Below are positions 24,274 through 32,620 of a DNA stretch of 64,000 bases, piece after piece. The stretch covers positions 1-64,000 of the forward strand of contig CAVXZG010000006.1 in assembly GCA_963766375.1 (NCBI GenBank), read 5' to 3'. Below the pieces are notes generated by a model. That model saw only the letters and a list, made by a program, of their open reading frames with translations. It had not been told where the DNA came from and did no database searches. The stretch's first letter is position 1, and each line of letters starts with the position of its first letter. The DNA comes from AC-32 sp963766375 (GTDB lineage Bacteria; Actinomycetota; Thermoleophilia; Gaiellales; Gaiellaceae). Made by a program: the position numbers and the translations under genes.

Positions 24274-25101
24274 CTCCTCCGGCTCGAGCGAGCCGGAGCG
24301 GGCAGCCTCCGCGAGGCGCTCAACCTCAGCCTGGAGCTCGTCGAGCGAAGCCCGGTCGCAGCCGCGGACGACCGGGACCACGAGGCCCTGCTCGGTCTGG
24401 ACGGCGACGCCGAGGTCGTAGCGATCCAGGTAGACGATCTGGTCGCCCTCGAGGCGCGCGTTCAGCTCCGGGTACTCCTGCAGCGTCTCGGCGACCGCCT
24501 TCAGTACCGCCGGCACGAGCTTCCTCAGGTCGACCGAGCCGAAGTCGCACTCCTCGACCCAGGTCACCGGCGGCACCTCGCGGTGGGCGCGCGTCATGTG
24601 CTCGGCGACGAGGCGGCGCACGCCGCGCAGCGGCTCCCGCCGTCCCTCAGGGACCGGTCCCGGGGTCTGACCCCCTGCCGTGGCCGCTGCACGCACGTCC
24701 TCTTCCGTCACCCGTCCTTGCGGGCCGGTTCCTTCGAGCCCAGAGAGGTCGACGCCGAGCTCCTGTGCAACCTTTCTGACGAGCGGCGTCGCCCGGACAC
24801 GTCCCGGCGGGACCGGTCCCGGGGTCTGACCCCGGGTCGGGTCCGAAGCGGACGAGTCGGCTCCGTCCTCGCCGATCACGACGAGCACGGTGCCGACGGG
24901 CACGACGTCGCCCTCTGCGACGAGGATGCGTGCGACCTTGCCCGCCGCCGGCGAAGGGATCTCGACGGTCGTCTTGTCCGTCTGGATCTCGACCAGCGGG
25001 TCGTCCTCGGCGATCTCCTGGCCTTCCTGGACGAGCCAGCGTGCGATCTCTCCCTCGGTCAATCCCTCCCCGAGGTCCGGAAGCTTGAACTCGTAGGCCA
25101 C
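24022..25101 (-). CDS. Dihydrolipoamide acyltransferase (E2) of an alpha-ketoacid dehydrogenase
   Basis: 359 residues. It has one N-terminal lipoyl domain with the modified lysine in EIQTDKTTVEIPSPAAGKV, an E3-binding domain (RATPLVRKVAQELGVDLSGL, GTGPQGRVTEEDVRAA), two linkers each containing GQTPGPVP, and a catalytic domain ending in SVTFDHRVVDGARAAEF with the active-site histidine. It transfers the acyl group to CoA. The linkers are encoded by an identical palindromic DNA repeat (24650-24674 and 24809-24833). It follows E1alpha, E1beta and a HIRAN gene; no E3 gene is present. Substrate is branched-chain or pyruvate type, not decided. Confidence 0.92.
   Translation of the reverse strand: MAYEFKLPDLGEGLTEGEIARWLVQEGQEIAEDDPLVEIQTDKTTVEIPSPAAGKVARILVAEGDVVPVGTVLVVIGEDGADSSASDPTRGQTPGPVPPGRVRATPLVRKVAQELGVDLSGLEGTGPQGRVTEEDVRAAATAGGQTPGPVPEGRREPLRGVRRLVAEHMTRAHREVPPVTWVEECDFGSVDLRKLVPAVLKAVAETLQEYPELNARLEGDQIVYLDRYDLGVAVQTEQGLVVPVVRGCDRASLDELQAEVERLAEAARSGSLEPEELRGSTFTVTSAGKLGGLLTTPIVNHPEVAILSLGRVAERPVVRDGEIVARPIGYVSVTFDHRVVDGARAAEFGLAVIRRLEQS
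24650..24674. repeat. Palindromic repeat in E2 linker, copy 1
   Basis: The palindrome GGGACCGGTCCC is followed at once by the near-palindrome GGGGTCTGACCCC. The same 25 bases recur at 24809-24833. Both copies are in frame and encode GQTPGPVP in the linkers of the E2 protein. Confidence 0.85.
24809..24833. repeat. Palindromic repeat in E2 linker, copy 2
   Basis: Identical over 25 bases to the copy at 24650-24674 and 159 bases (53 codons) away. It forms the linker between the lipoyl and E3-binding domains. Elements centred on GGGGTC(A/T)GACCCC are found as dispersed repeats in a number of bacterial genomes, to my recollection. Confidence 0.85.
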
Positions 25102-25112
25102 GGCGGCGGAAT

Positions 25113-25502
25113 CTATCGGGGCCGGCCCACCCAGGCGTCGCGCGGGACGATCAGCACGCGCAAACCGGCCTCGACTCGCCAGAGCGAGACGGCCTGCTCG
25201 TCGCCGCCGAGCTCCGCAGCGGTCTCGCGCGGCACATAGCCGAGCTGCAGCGTCCGCTCCTCGTTCCAGATCCCGACCGCGTTGGGGTCGTGCTCGTTGC
25301 CGGGCTCGGGGACGAGGGCGAGCCGGCGGCCGGGGTCGAACGACGGGTCGGGCAACGCCTCGGCCCGATAGGAGACGCCCGCAACCGGCACGACGCGGAT
25401 GCGCGGGTCCTCCCAGCGGACGGGCTCGCCGCTGGCCGCATCCCGGAGGCGGTAACCCGACTGGGCGCGTTCGAGCAGCAGCCGAAGCCGCTCGCCGGCC
25501 AC
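25113..25502 (-). CDS. HIRAN-domain protein
   Basis: 129 residues. The central part VVPVAGVSYRAEALPDPSFD, LALVPEPGNEHDPNAVGIWN and LQLGYVPRETAAEL is the HIRAN domain, which in other proteins binds DNA 3' ends or damaged forks. No other domain is attached. GTG 25502 shares a base with the E1beta stop, and the E2 gene begins 11 bases after its end. Its place inside a dehydrogenase operon is unexpected; function there is unknown. Confidence 0.85.
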   Translation of the reverse strand: MAGERLRLLLERAQSGYRLRDAASGEPVRWEDPRIRVVPVAGVSYRAEALPDPSFDPGRRLALVPEPGNEHDPNAVGIWNEERTLQLGYVPRETAAELGGDEQAVSLWRVEAGLRVLIVPRDAWVGRPR

Positions 25503-26476
25503 TAGAACTCGAGCAGCTTGCGGACCGCGTCCACGACCCGCTCGACCGAAGGCATGTAGGCGTCCTCGATCTGCCAGTACGGGTACGGGACGTCGTAGCC
25601 GGTCACGCGCAGGACGGGCCCCTGGAGGTCGAGCATCGCCTTCTCCGCGAGGATCGCCGCCAGCTCGGCGCCGTAGCCTGCCGTTCGCGGCGCCTCCTGG
25701 ACGATCACCACGCGACCCGTCTTCGCCGCCGAGGCGAGGAGCGCGTCCTCGTCGAGCGGCTTCAGCGTTCGGATGTCGAGCACCTCCACGCTCGCCTCGC
25801 CCTCGAGCGCGTCCGCCGCCTGCTCCGAGAGCGGGACCATCGCACCGTAGGCGACGAGCGTCACGTCGGTGCCTTCTCGCGCGAGCCGCGCCTGCCCGAG
25901 CGGGACGACGTGCTCGCCCTCCGGGACCTCGCCGCGCATCGTGCGGTAGTGGAGCTTGGGCTCGAAGATCACAACCGGATCAGGATCGCGAATTGCGGCC
26001 GCGAGCAGGCCTTTTGCGTCGCTTGGCGTCGACGGGATCGCGACCTTCACCCCCGGTGTGTGCACGTAGTAGGCCTCGGGCGAGTCGTCGTGCAGCTCCG
26101 GTGCACGCACGCCGCCGCCGTAGGGCATGCGCACGACGAGCGGGAACTCCATCGCGCCCCCGGTGCGCCAGTGGTAGCGCCCCACGTGGGTGATCAGCTG
26201 ATCCAGGCAGGGGTACGAGAAGGCGTCGTACTGCATCTCGCAGACCGGTCGCCACCCGGCCATGCAGAGGCCGACCGCGCTGCCGAGAATCCCCGCCTCC
26301 GCGAGCGGAGTGTCCACGCAGCGGTCGGCGCCGAAGCGGTCGCGCAGCCCGGCGGTTGCCCGGAAGACGCCGCCTGCGCGCCCCACGTCCTCGCCGAGCA
26401 CCATCACGTTCGGGTCGCGACCGAGCTCGACGTGGAAGGCATCGTTGATCGCTTCGACGAGAGTGAGCTCAGGCAT
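25502..26476 (-). CDS. Alpha-ketoacid dehydrogenase E1 beta subunit
   Basis: 324 residues. Features are NVMVLGEDVGRAGGVFRATA, DTPLAEAGILGSAVGLCMAG, CEMQYDAFSYPCLDQLITHV, VVRMPYGGGVRAPELHDDSP and the C-terminal transketolase domain with VLDIRTLKPLDEDALLASA. It forms the heterotetramer with E1alpha and contributes to the thiamine diphosphate site. ATG 26476 was chosen; it overlaps the E1alpha end by eight bases. It could be pyruvate or branched-chain specific. Confidence 0.93.
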   Translation of the reverse strand: MPELTLVEAINDAFHVELGRDPNVMVLGEDVGRAGGVFRATAGLRDRFGADRCVDTPLAEAGILGSAVGLCMAGWRPVCEMQYDAFSYPCLDQLITHVGRYHWRTGGAMEFPLVVRMPYGGGVRAPELHDDSPEAYYVHTPGVKVAIPSTPSDAKGLLAAAIRDPDPVVIFEPKLHYRTMRGEVPEGEHVVPLGQARLAREGTDVTLVAYGAMVPLSEQAADALEGEASVEVLDIRTLKPLDEDALLASAAKTGRVVIVQEAPRTAGYGAELAAILAEKAMLDLQGPVLRVTGYDVPYPYWQIEDAYMPSVERVVDAVRKLLEF

Positions 26477-27536
26477 CGAGGATCCTCCGCAGCTCGGCCA
26501 GGTCTGCGTCGAGCGAAGGCGGGGGGTCGACATACGCGTGCTCGAACACGAGGCCCGGATCCGGCGGCGGCTCGGCCTCGGCCTCTGCGATCCCGGCGCG
26601 CATCAGGTCTGCCGCCTCCGACCGTACGGCCTCCGCTGCCTCGTCCGAGAGCAGCCCCTGCCGCCGCAGGTACGCCTCGTAGCGGCCGAGGCACTCGCGC
26701 TGCTTCTCCTCCTCGACCCGCTCGAGATCGATGTAGGCGCGCGGGTCGTCGGCGGTCGCGTGCGGCGCGGCCCGATACGTGACCGCCTCGATCATCGTCG
26801 GCCCCTCGCCCGCCCGCGCCCGCGCGACCGCTTCCCGGGTCGCCTCGTAGACCGCGAGCACGTCACCACCGTCCACGCGCACCCCGGGGATCCCGTAGCC
26901 GATTGCCTTGTCCGCCAGCGTCTCGGCCGCGGTCTGCGCCTCGATCGGCGTCGAGATCGCCCACTGGTTGTTGTTGCAGAAGAGGACGAGCGGCGCGCGC
27001 ATCACCCCGGCGAAGTTCGCGCCCTCGTGGAAGGCGCCCTCCGAGGTCGCACCGTCGCCGAAGTAGGCGATCGCGCAGGCGCGCTCGCCGCGCAGCTTCT
27101 TGCCCCAGGCGAGGCCGGCCGCATGCGGCACGTGCGTGGCGATCGGGACGCAGATCGAGGCGACGTTCCAGTCGAGCGGGTTCCACCAGCCGGCGGGGTG
27201 GCCGCGCCACCACGAGAGGATCGTCGAGGCAGGCATCCCGCGCAGGAGCCCGATCGCCGACTCGCGGTAGCTGGGGAAGATCCAGTCCTCGCGCTCGAGC
27301 GCGTAGGCCGACCCCGCCTGCATCGCCTCGTGGTTCCAGAAGATCGCGTAGGTGCCGATCCGGCCCTGACTGTGGTAGACGACCGAGCGCTCGTCGTAGG
27401 TCCGCAGCAGGACGAGCCAGCGGTGAAGCTCGAGCAGGTCCTCCTCCGAGAGCCCCTCGACCTCGCCGTCCGGAATGCCTTCGCCGTCGCCGATCACGCG
27501 CCGGAGGTCGCGCTCGGCCGGAAGCACCAGGGCCAT
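26469..27536 (-). CDS. Alpha-ketoacid dehydrogenase E1 alpha subunit
   Basis: 355 residues. The thiamine-diphosphate motif begins GDGATSEGAFHEGANFAGVM and ends at the CNNNQWAISTP segment. Substrate-side features are RTYDERSVVYHSQGRIGTYA and the phosphorylation-loop equivalent YRAAPHATADDPRAYIDL. It decarboxylates a 2-oxoacid and passes the acyl group to the E2 lipoyl arm. It opens the E1alpha-E1beta-HIRAN-E2 operon. The first residues MALVLPAERDLRRVIGDGEG are specific to this protein. Confidence 0.93.
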   Translation of the reverse strand: MALVLPAERDLRRVIGDGEGIPDGEVEGLSEEDLLELHRWLVLLRTYDERSVVYHSQGRIGTYAIFWNHEAMQAGSAYALEREDWIFPSYRESAIGLLRGMPASTILSWWRGHPAGWWNPLDWNVASICVPIATHVPHAAGLAWGKKLRGERACAIAYFGDGATSEGAFHEGANFAGVMRAPLVLFCNNNQWAISTPIEAQTAAETLADKAIGYGIPGVRVDGGDVLAVYEATREAVARARAGEGPTMIEAVTYRAAPHATADDPRAYIDLERVEEEKQRECLGRYEAYLRRQGLLSDEAAEAVRSEAADLMRAGIAEAEAEPPPDPGLVFEHAYVDPPPSLDADLAELRRILDA

Positions 27537-27548
27537 GACGCCGCGAAT

Positions 27549-28028
27549 CTACCGGACGTGAGTGCGCGCCACGGCCGCCACGACGGCCAGAGCGGCGGTG
27601 GCCGCCAGCACTCCCGCGAGCTCGAGCCCGAAGCCGCCGTGGATCGGCAGGCCCGCGGCGATCACCACGAGCGCCGCCATGACCGACCCTCCGGCGCAGG
27701 CGAACAGCACCGTGACGAGTCGCCTGAGCGCCATTCCCGGCTCCGCCCAGGCGGGCACGCGCTGCTCCAGCGACCACCAGGCCAGCTCTGCCACGAGCAG
27801 GAAGGCCCCGGCGTAGAGCGGCGTCCACGCGTCGAGGGCGTCAGGCCCCCTCGCAAGCCAGACGGCCTGCTCGGCGCCGAGCAGGCCCACGCCGAACGCG
27901 AGCGCGGCGCCCCAACGGGTCGCAAGCCCAACACAGAGCGCAAGGACGCCGCCGCCGCCGAGCAGGAGCAGCAGGGCGTGGTCGTCCGAGTGCCGCACGA
28001 GCGGCGAAACGGCGATTCCCGCGGCCAC
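27549..28028 (-). CDS. Membrane protein of unknown function
   Basis: About 160 residues from GTG 28028, perhaps up to eight more if an upstream non-standard codon is used, because the first helix seems to begin before this GTG. Five to six helices are visible, such as LLLLLGGGGVLALCVGLATR and PLYAGAFLLVAELAWWSLEQ. It lies between the DUF58 gene and E1alpha on the same strand. It may be an accessory membrane part of the MoxR/DUF58 set, where an integral membrane protein is common. Confidence 0.6.
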   Translation of the reverse strand: MAAGIAVSPLVRHSDDHALLLLLGGGGVLALCVGLATRWGAALAFGVGLLGAEQAVWLARGPDALDAWTPLYAGAFLLVAELAWWSLEQRVPAWAEPGMALRRLVTVLFACAGGSVMAALVVIAAGLPIHGGFGLELAGVLAATAALAVVAAVARTHVR

Positions 28029-28051
28029 CAGGACCGCACCGGCCGCCAGGG

Positions 28052-29323
28052 CTAGGCGCGCGTGACCCGGGCGTGGCGCCTGAATGTCCTCACCTCCTCG
28101 AGCGCGGCCTGCAGCGGCTCGCCCTCGCGCCACTCGACCACGGGCACGCCGAGCCGCAGGTAGCGCGAGCGCAGCGCGTCCCGGCGCAGCAGCCAGAGCC
28201 GGTGGGCGAGGTCGTCGAGCTCCTGGTCGCCGGGCGGAGCGAACGGCACCGGCGAGATCTCGATGACCGCAAGGTCGAAGCCGCGGGCCCGCAGGTCGAG
28301 CAGCGCCCGCACGGAGCGCTCGTCCAGCAACGGCGTCAGCGCGAGCACGAGCGACTGCGGCGGCAGCGTGCGCATCGGCAGCAGGTCGACGCCCTTCCAC
28401 GCATAGCTGAGGAAGATCTCGGCGTCGAGCAGCGAGTCGAGCACGCGGTAGAGCTGGCCGATCCCGCTCGAGGCGGTGAGCCAGTTGAGCACGCCGCCGA
28501 ACGCGACGAGCCCGACGCGGTCCTTCTCACGCATGTAGTGGACGGCGAGCGTGGCGGCAGCGTGCACCGCGTGGTCGAGCGTGCTCTCACCGCGACCGCG
28601 CGCCTCCGCGAAGGTGTCCAGGAAGATGACGACGTCGGCGTTGCGCTCCGGGTGCGTCTCGTTCACCCAGGGCTCGCCGCGCCTCGCAGTCGCGCGCCAG
28701 TTCACGCGCCGCACCCGGTCGCCCGGGACGAACGGGCGCAGGTCGGCGAACTCGATCCCTTCGCCATGCGTGCGCGGCAGCTGGTTCCCGGCGAACGCCT
28801 GCGTCTCGAGCGGGCGCAGCAGCTTCTGCAGCGTCTCCCCGCGGGGGTACACCTTCAGGGGCCGCCGTCGGTCGAGCGTCTGCTCGAAGACGAGCAGGCC
28901 GAACGGGTCGTGGGCGCGCAGGACGAGCTCGCCGACCAGGTGGGCACCCCAGCGCTCGCAGCGTATGACGTGCTGAAGCTCGCGCCGCTCCCCCGCGTGT
29001 AGCCGCAGCAACTGCGGGTTGGGCGTCTCGGCGACGAGCCCTTCAGGCAGGTCGAGCAGGAGCTCGAGCCGGGCGACCGGCGTCTCGGAGCGCAGCTCGA
29101 GCTCGAGCTCAACCGGCTCCCCTTGAACCTGCCGGTCGGTCTCGAGCTCGAGCACCCCTGACAGGCGAGGCGTCTCCGCGAGCGAGAGGCCGACGACGAG
29201 AAGCGTGGCGAACGGCGCCGCCAGCGCGGCCAGTTCCGGGCGCCCCAGGATGAGTGCCGCGAGCAACCCGGCGCCGGCGAGCGCGGCATAGGCGCCGAGC
29301 TTCGGCGTCGCCGCCCGGGTCAC
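28052..29323 (-). CDS. DUF58 domain protein
   Basis: 423 residues. Two N-terminal helices (GAYAALAGAGLLAALILGRP and AAPFATLLVVGLSLAE), a beta domain, then the DUF58 core GIEFADLRPFVPGDRVRRVN followed by WRATARRGEPWVNE, and a von Willebrand A-like segment NADVVIFLDTFAEARGRGES. DUF58 proteins work with MoxR AAA+ ATPases, probably in envelope protein assembly. The GTG start overlaps the moxR stop by four bases. No transglutaminase gene follows, though one often does. Confidence 0.88.
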   Translation of the reverse strand: MTRAATPKLGAYAALAGAGLLAALILGRPELAALAAPFATLLVVGLSLAETPRLSGVLELETDRQVQGEPVELELELRSETPVARLELLLDLPEGLVAETPNPQLLRLHAGERRELQHVIRCERWGAHLVGELVLRAHDPFGLLVFEQTLDRRRPLKVYPRGETLQKLLRPLETQAFAGNQLPRTHGEGIEFADLRPFVPGDRVRRVNWRATARRGEPWVNETHPERNADVVIFLDTFAEARGRGESTLDHAVHAAATLAVHYMREKDRVGLVAFGGVLNWLTASSGIGQLYRVLDSLLDAEIFLSYAWKGVDLLPMRTLPPQSLVLALTPLLDERSVRALLDLRARGFDLAVIEISPVPFAPPGDQELDDLAHRLWLLRRDALRSRYLRLGVPVVEWREGEPLQAALEEVRTFRRHARVTRA

Positions 29324-30294
29324 TCCGCCGCCGGCTCGGGCTCGGCCTCCGCCTTCGGGGTCGGCACGCGATCGAGCAGCTCGAGCACGAGGTCTTCCGG
29401 CCGCAGCCGCTGCACCCAGAGCTCCGGCCGCAGCGAGAGCCGGTGGGCCAGCGCCGGGACCGCGACTGCCTTGACGTCTTCCGGGATCACGAAGTCACGG
29501 CCTGCGAGGGCAGCGCGGCAGCGCGAGAGCTTCAGCAGCGCAAGCGAGCCGCGTGGGCTCGCGCCGACCTGGACTCCAGGCGCGTCACGCGTGGCGGCGA
29601 CGAGATCGACCATGTAGAGGCCGACGCTGCGATCCACGTGTACCTGCTCGATCGCACGCTGCATCTCGAGCAACTCGTCGCGACCGACGACCGGCTCGAG
29701 CTCGACCTCGTCCGCGCCACGTTCGAGGCGGCGCTCGAGCACCTCCCACTCGTCCTCGCGCTCGGGGTAGCCGACGCCGATCCGCAGCATGAAGCGGTCG
29801 AGCTGCGCCTCGGGCAGCGGGTAGGTGCCCTCGTACTCGATCGGGTTCTGGGTCGCGAGCACGAGGAACGGCGGCGCCAGCAGGTGCGTCGTCCCCTCGA
29901 TCGTGACCTGCCGCTCCTGCATCGCCTCGAGCAGCGCGGCCTGCGTCTTCGGAGGGGCGCGGTTGATCTCGTCGGCGAGGAGAAGGTTGGTGAAGATCGG
30001 GCCGGGGCGGAACTCGAAGTCGCCCTCGCGCTGGTTGTAGATCGACGAGCCGGTCACGTCGGAGGGCATCAGGTCGGGCGTGAACTGCACGCGCGTGAAG
30101 CCGATGCTCGTCACCTGCGCGAAGGCGCGCGCGGTCAGCGTCTTGGCGAGACCCGGGAAGTCCTCGATCAGCACGTGCCCGTCGGCGAGGATGCCCAGCA
30201 GGACGAGCTCGAGCGCGTCGCGCTTGCCCACGACGGCCCGCTCGACCTCGTCGAGGATCTGCTCCGCCTGGCGCGCGAGCTCGTCGATGGTCAT
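29320..30294 (-). CDS. moxR: MoxR family AAA+ ATPase
   Basis: 324 residues. Walker A reads EDFPGLAKT, the usual MoxR variant of GxxGxGKT; Walker B is LLLADEINRAPPKTQAALLE; sensor 1 is FLVLATQNPIEYEGTYPLPE; and the C-terminal lid follows. MoxR proteins act as chaperones for metal-cofactor or envelope complexes. It is in one run with DUF4129, a small membrane protein and DUF58. Confidence 0.92.
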   Translation of the reverse strand: MTIDELARQAEQILDEVERAVVGKRDALELVLLGILADGHVLIEDFPGLAKTLTARAFAQVTSIGFTRVQFTPDLMPSDVTGSSIYNQREGDFEFRPGPIFTNLLLADEINRAPPKTQAALLEAMQERQVTIEGTTHLLAPPFLVLATQNPIEYEGTYPLPEAQLDRFMLRIGVGYPEREDEWEVLERRLERGADEVELEPVVGRDELLEMQRAIEQVHVDRSVGLYMVDLVAATRDAPGVQVGASPRGSLALLKLSRCRAALAGRDFVIPEDVKAVAVPALAHRLSLRPELWVQRLRPEDLVLELLDRVPTPKAEAEPEPAAE

Positions 30295-30296
30295 GA

Positions 30297-30812
30297 CTAG
30301 AGCGCCTCCAGCCGCTCGATCGCTCGGCGGGCGCCGTCGGGCGAAATGCCAGGGGCGAAGCGCCGGAGCGGGGGCTCGCGATCGGGGCGAACGAGCTCCC
30401 AGAGCTCCTCGCCGAGCGCCCCCTCGACCGCGGCACCCCCGCCGTCGAGCCGCAGGCCCTGGTTTGCCAGGCGCTCGCCTGCGATCTCGCGCAGCGTGGG
30501 GCGCAGGCGGTAGTGCAGGTCGAAGGCGGTGGACGCGCCAAGCGTCAGCTCGCGCTCCAGCCGCTCCAGCTCAGGCGGGCGCAACGGCCCCGGGGGCTCC
30601 CGGTCGAGCGCCTCGGCCAACGCCGAGCGCACCGCATGGGGGTATGCCTCACGGGTCGCCATCACCACCTGGAAAAGCCCCAATCCACCGACCACGAGAA
30701 TGTAGACGTCCAATTCGAGCTCAAAGCGGCCCGGCTGGGCGAATCGAGCCACCAAGAGCCCAATCGTGGCGAGGGCCGTCAGGAACACCCAGGTCTGGAT
30801 CATGCGCTTCAT
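30297..30812 (-). CDS. Hypothetical protein with two membrane helices, MoxR cluster
   Basis: 171 residues. Two helices (MIQTWVFLTALATIGLLVAR and LDVYILVVGGLGLFQVVMAT) precede a soluble part of about 110 residues with PPELERLERELTLGASTAFD and LHYRLRPTLREIAGERL. ATG 30812 overlaps the DUF4129 stop as ATGA, and the end is two bases before moxR. Such small membrane proteins recur in MoxR-DUF58 clusters of actinobacteria. Confidence 0.8.
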   Translation of the reverse strand: MKRMIQTWVFLTALATIGLLVARFAQPGRFELELDVYILVVGGLGLFQVVMATREAYPHAVRSALAEALDREPPGPLRPPELERLERELTLGASTAFDLHYRLRPTLREIAGERLANQGLRLDGGGAAVEGALGEELWELVRPDREPPLRRFAPGISPDGARRAIERLEAL

Positions 30813-31705
30813 GCCGCCTCCGTGCGGTCGTACTCGAGCTCCGCGCGCAGGCCCGCCAGCGCCTCGATCGCGTCGTCCTTCATCGAGGCCTCGATCGTGT
30901 GGGGGCTGAACTTCGCGCGCTCGAAGAGCTGCACCAGCCGGCGCACGGCGAAGGAGCTGACCCGGAGGCTGTCGAGCACGCGGGCGACGTACTCGAGCGG
31001 CGTTTCGTGCCTCTCGCGCGGCACCCCGTAGGCGCCGAACGTCTCCTCCATGCGCGCGTAGGCACGGATCACCGCCTTGCGCGGATCGCGCTCGGCGCGA
31101 AGATCGTCCAGCGAGTCCGAGAGCACGTCGTCGAGCGCCCGGGCGAGCTGCGCCTCCTCGTCCAGCGCCTCACGATTGCGGCGGCCGTGGGCGACCGCGA
31201 TGCCGGTGGTGACCACGATCCCGAGCAGGAGCGAACCGAGCACGAGCACCGGCAGCCAGCTCCACTGGGCCCGGTGCGGAGGCGTCTCGGCCCGCGGTTT
31301 CAGCCGCTGCCTCAGCCCCGTGGGACCGAGCGGGCCGGCGATCGCGATAGCACCCGCGTTGCCCCGCTCCTGCCGGCGCTCCTGGCGCTTCTCTGCGGTG
31401 AAGACGGCGACCGAGAGCAGCGCGGAGATGAATGCGACCGCGATGAGCGTCCTGCGCCAGTCCGTCTTCCCGGAGAGCCGCTGCTGGCGGCGGCGGTTCG
31501 CGAGGCCCCACACGACGATCACCGCCCCGATGGGCATGATGATCAGCGCGATCGTCGCGAGGTAGTCGCCGATCAGCGTGGGCGCGTGAGCGTCCCCGCC
31601 GCCGGTGCCGCCGCCGGGCCGGTGGGCGCGGCTCGCAATCGCGACGAACGCGAGCAGCGCGGTCAACGCGGCGCCGCTCAGCAGGAGCTTTCGAGCCCCG
31701 CTCAC
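30809..31705 (-). CDS. DUF4129 membrane protein
   Basis: 298 residues. Three to four helices in the first 190 residues, then a cytoplasmic part with the DUF4129 motif AVIRAYARMEETFGAYGVPR followed by HETPLEYVARVLD. In other bacteria this domain is found fused to or beside transglutaminase-like proteins in MoxR clusters. The GTG start at 31705 lies nine bases after the kinase-like gene stop. It heads the MoxR-DUF58 run. Confidence 0.88.
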   Translation of the reverse strand: MSGARKLLLSGAALTALLAFVAIASRAHRPGGGTGGGDAHAPTLIGDYLATIALIIMPIGAVIVVWGLANRRRQQRLSGKTDWRRTLIAVAFISALLSVAVFTAEKRQERRQERGNAGAIAIAGPLGPTGLRQRLKPRAETPPHRAQWSWLPVLVLGSLLLGIVVTTGIAVAHGRRNREALDEEAQLARALDDVLSDSLDDLRAERDPRKAVIRAYARMEETFGAYGVPRERHETPLEYVARVLDSLRVSSFAVRRLVQLFERAKFSPHTIEASMKDDAIEALAGLRAELEYDRTEAA

Positions 31706-31714
31706 GACGAAACC

Positions 31715-32606
31715 CTAGATGAGCACGGCAATCGCGTCCCGCTCGGCCTCGAAGACCGCCTCCCGCACGTCGCCCAGATCCTCGCCGTCGGCCTGGAGCG
31801 GGAGCGGCCGGTCGCACACGACCTCGATCCGGTCGAGGTCGTGACCGTAGAGGACATCCCGCGGCCTCGGTCTGGCCACGGCCGGTGAGCACGTAGCGCA
31901 GGAGCCGCGGCAAAGCCAGCGGCCCGACCCGCCTCGGCGCAACCAGGTCCAGCCCGAGCTCGAACCGCGCTTCGGGCGCGACGTGCACCGCCAGCCGCCC
32001 CGCGTACGTGTAGGGATCGGCGTTGGCCACGAGCGCGAAAGCCGCGCGCCCGAGCCCCCGCACCTCGAGGGCAGGCTCGAAGCGACCGCGCCGGCTCCCG
32101 ACGAGCCGCGTGGCGGCGCGCAGATAGGCCGTGTCGCCGGGACGCTTGCCGTCGTCGCGACGCCCGAGCGCGTCCACGCGGCGCACGAGCTCTGCGTCGA
32201 GGCCGATTCCCGAGGAGAAGCCGAAGCGGCGCCCGTTCACCCGGCCGAGCGAGATGCGCCGCCGCCGCCCTTGCTCGATTGCCTCCGCCACGCGGCGAGC
32301 CGCGGCAACCGGGTCGCGCTCCAGCCCGAGCGCCCTCGGCAGCACGCTCGTCCCGCCACCCGGAAGGAAGCCGAGCGGGATCCCTTCCGACACGCCGTTC
32401 AGAACCTCGTTGAAGCCTCCGTCGCCCGAGAAGACCACCAGCGAGTCCACGCCGGTCACCTCGGCCGCCAGCTCCCTGCCGTGGCCAGGCCGCTCGGTGA
32501 AGAGCGTCCGCACCTTGGCGACCCCGCCGAGTTCCCGCTCCACGGCCCGCACGCGGTCCTCGGAGACCGCGCTTGCAAACGGGTTCACGATCAAAACGAC
32601 TTCCAT
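31715..32606 (-). pseudogene. Diacylglycerol/sphingosine kinase-like protein, one frameshift
   Basis: ATG 32606 starts MEVVLIVNPFASAVSEDRVR, then the catalytic loop SLVVFSGDGGFNEVLNGV and the glycine motif GFLPGGGTSVLPRAL, as in DAGKc lipid kinases. The frame remains conserved through RVGPLALPRLLRYVLTGRG. Near 31865-31880 it breaks, and the C-terminal strand set DVLYGHDLDRIEVVCDRPLP ... FEAERDAIAVLI* is found in the next frame. It would phosphorylate a lipid with ATP at the inner membrane. One indel only, probably a sequence error. Confidence 0.8.
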
Positions 32607-32620
32607 AAGCTGCCGCGAGC

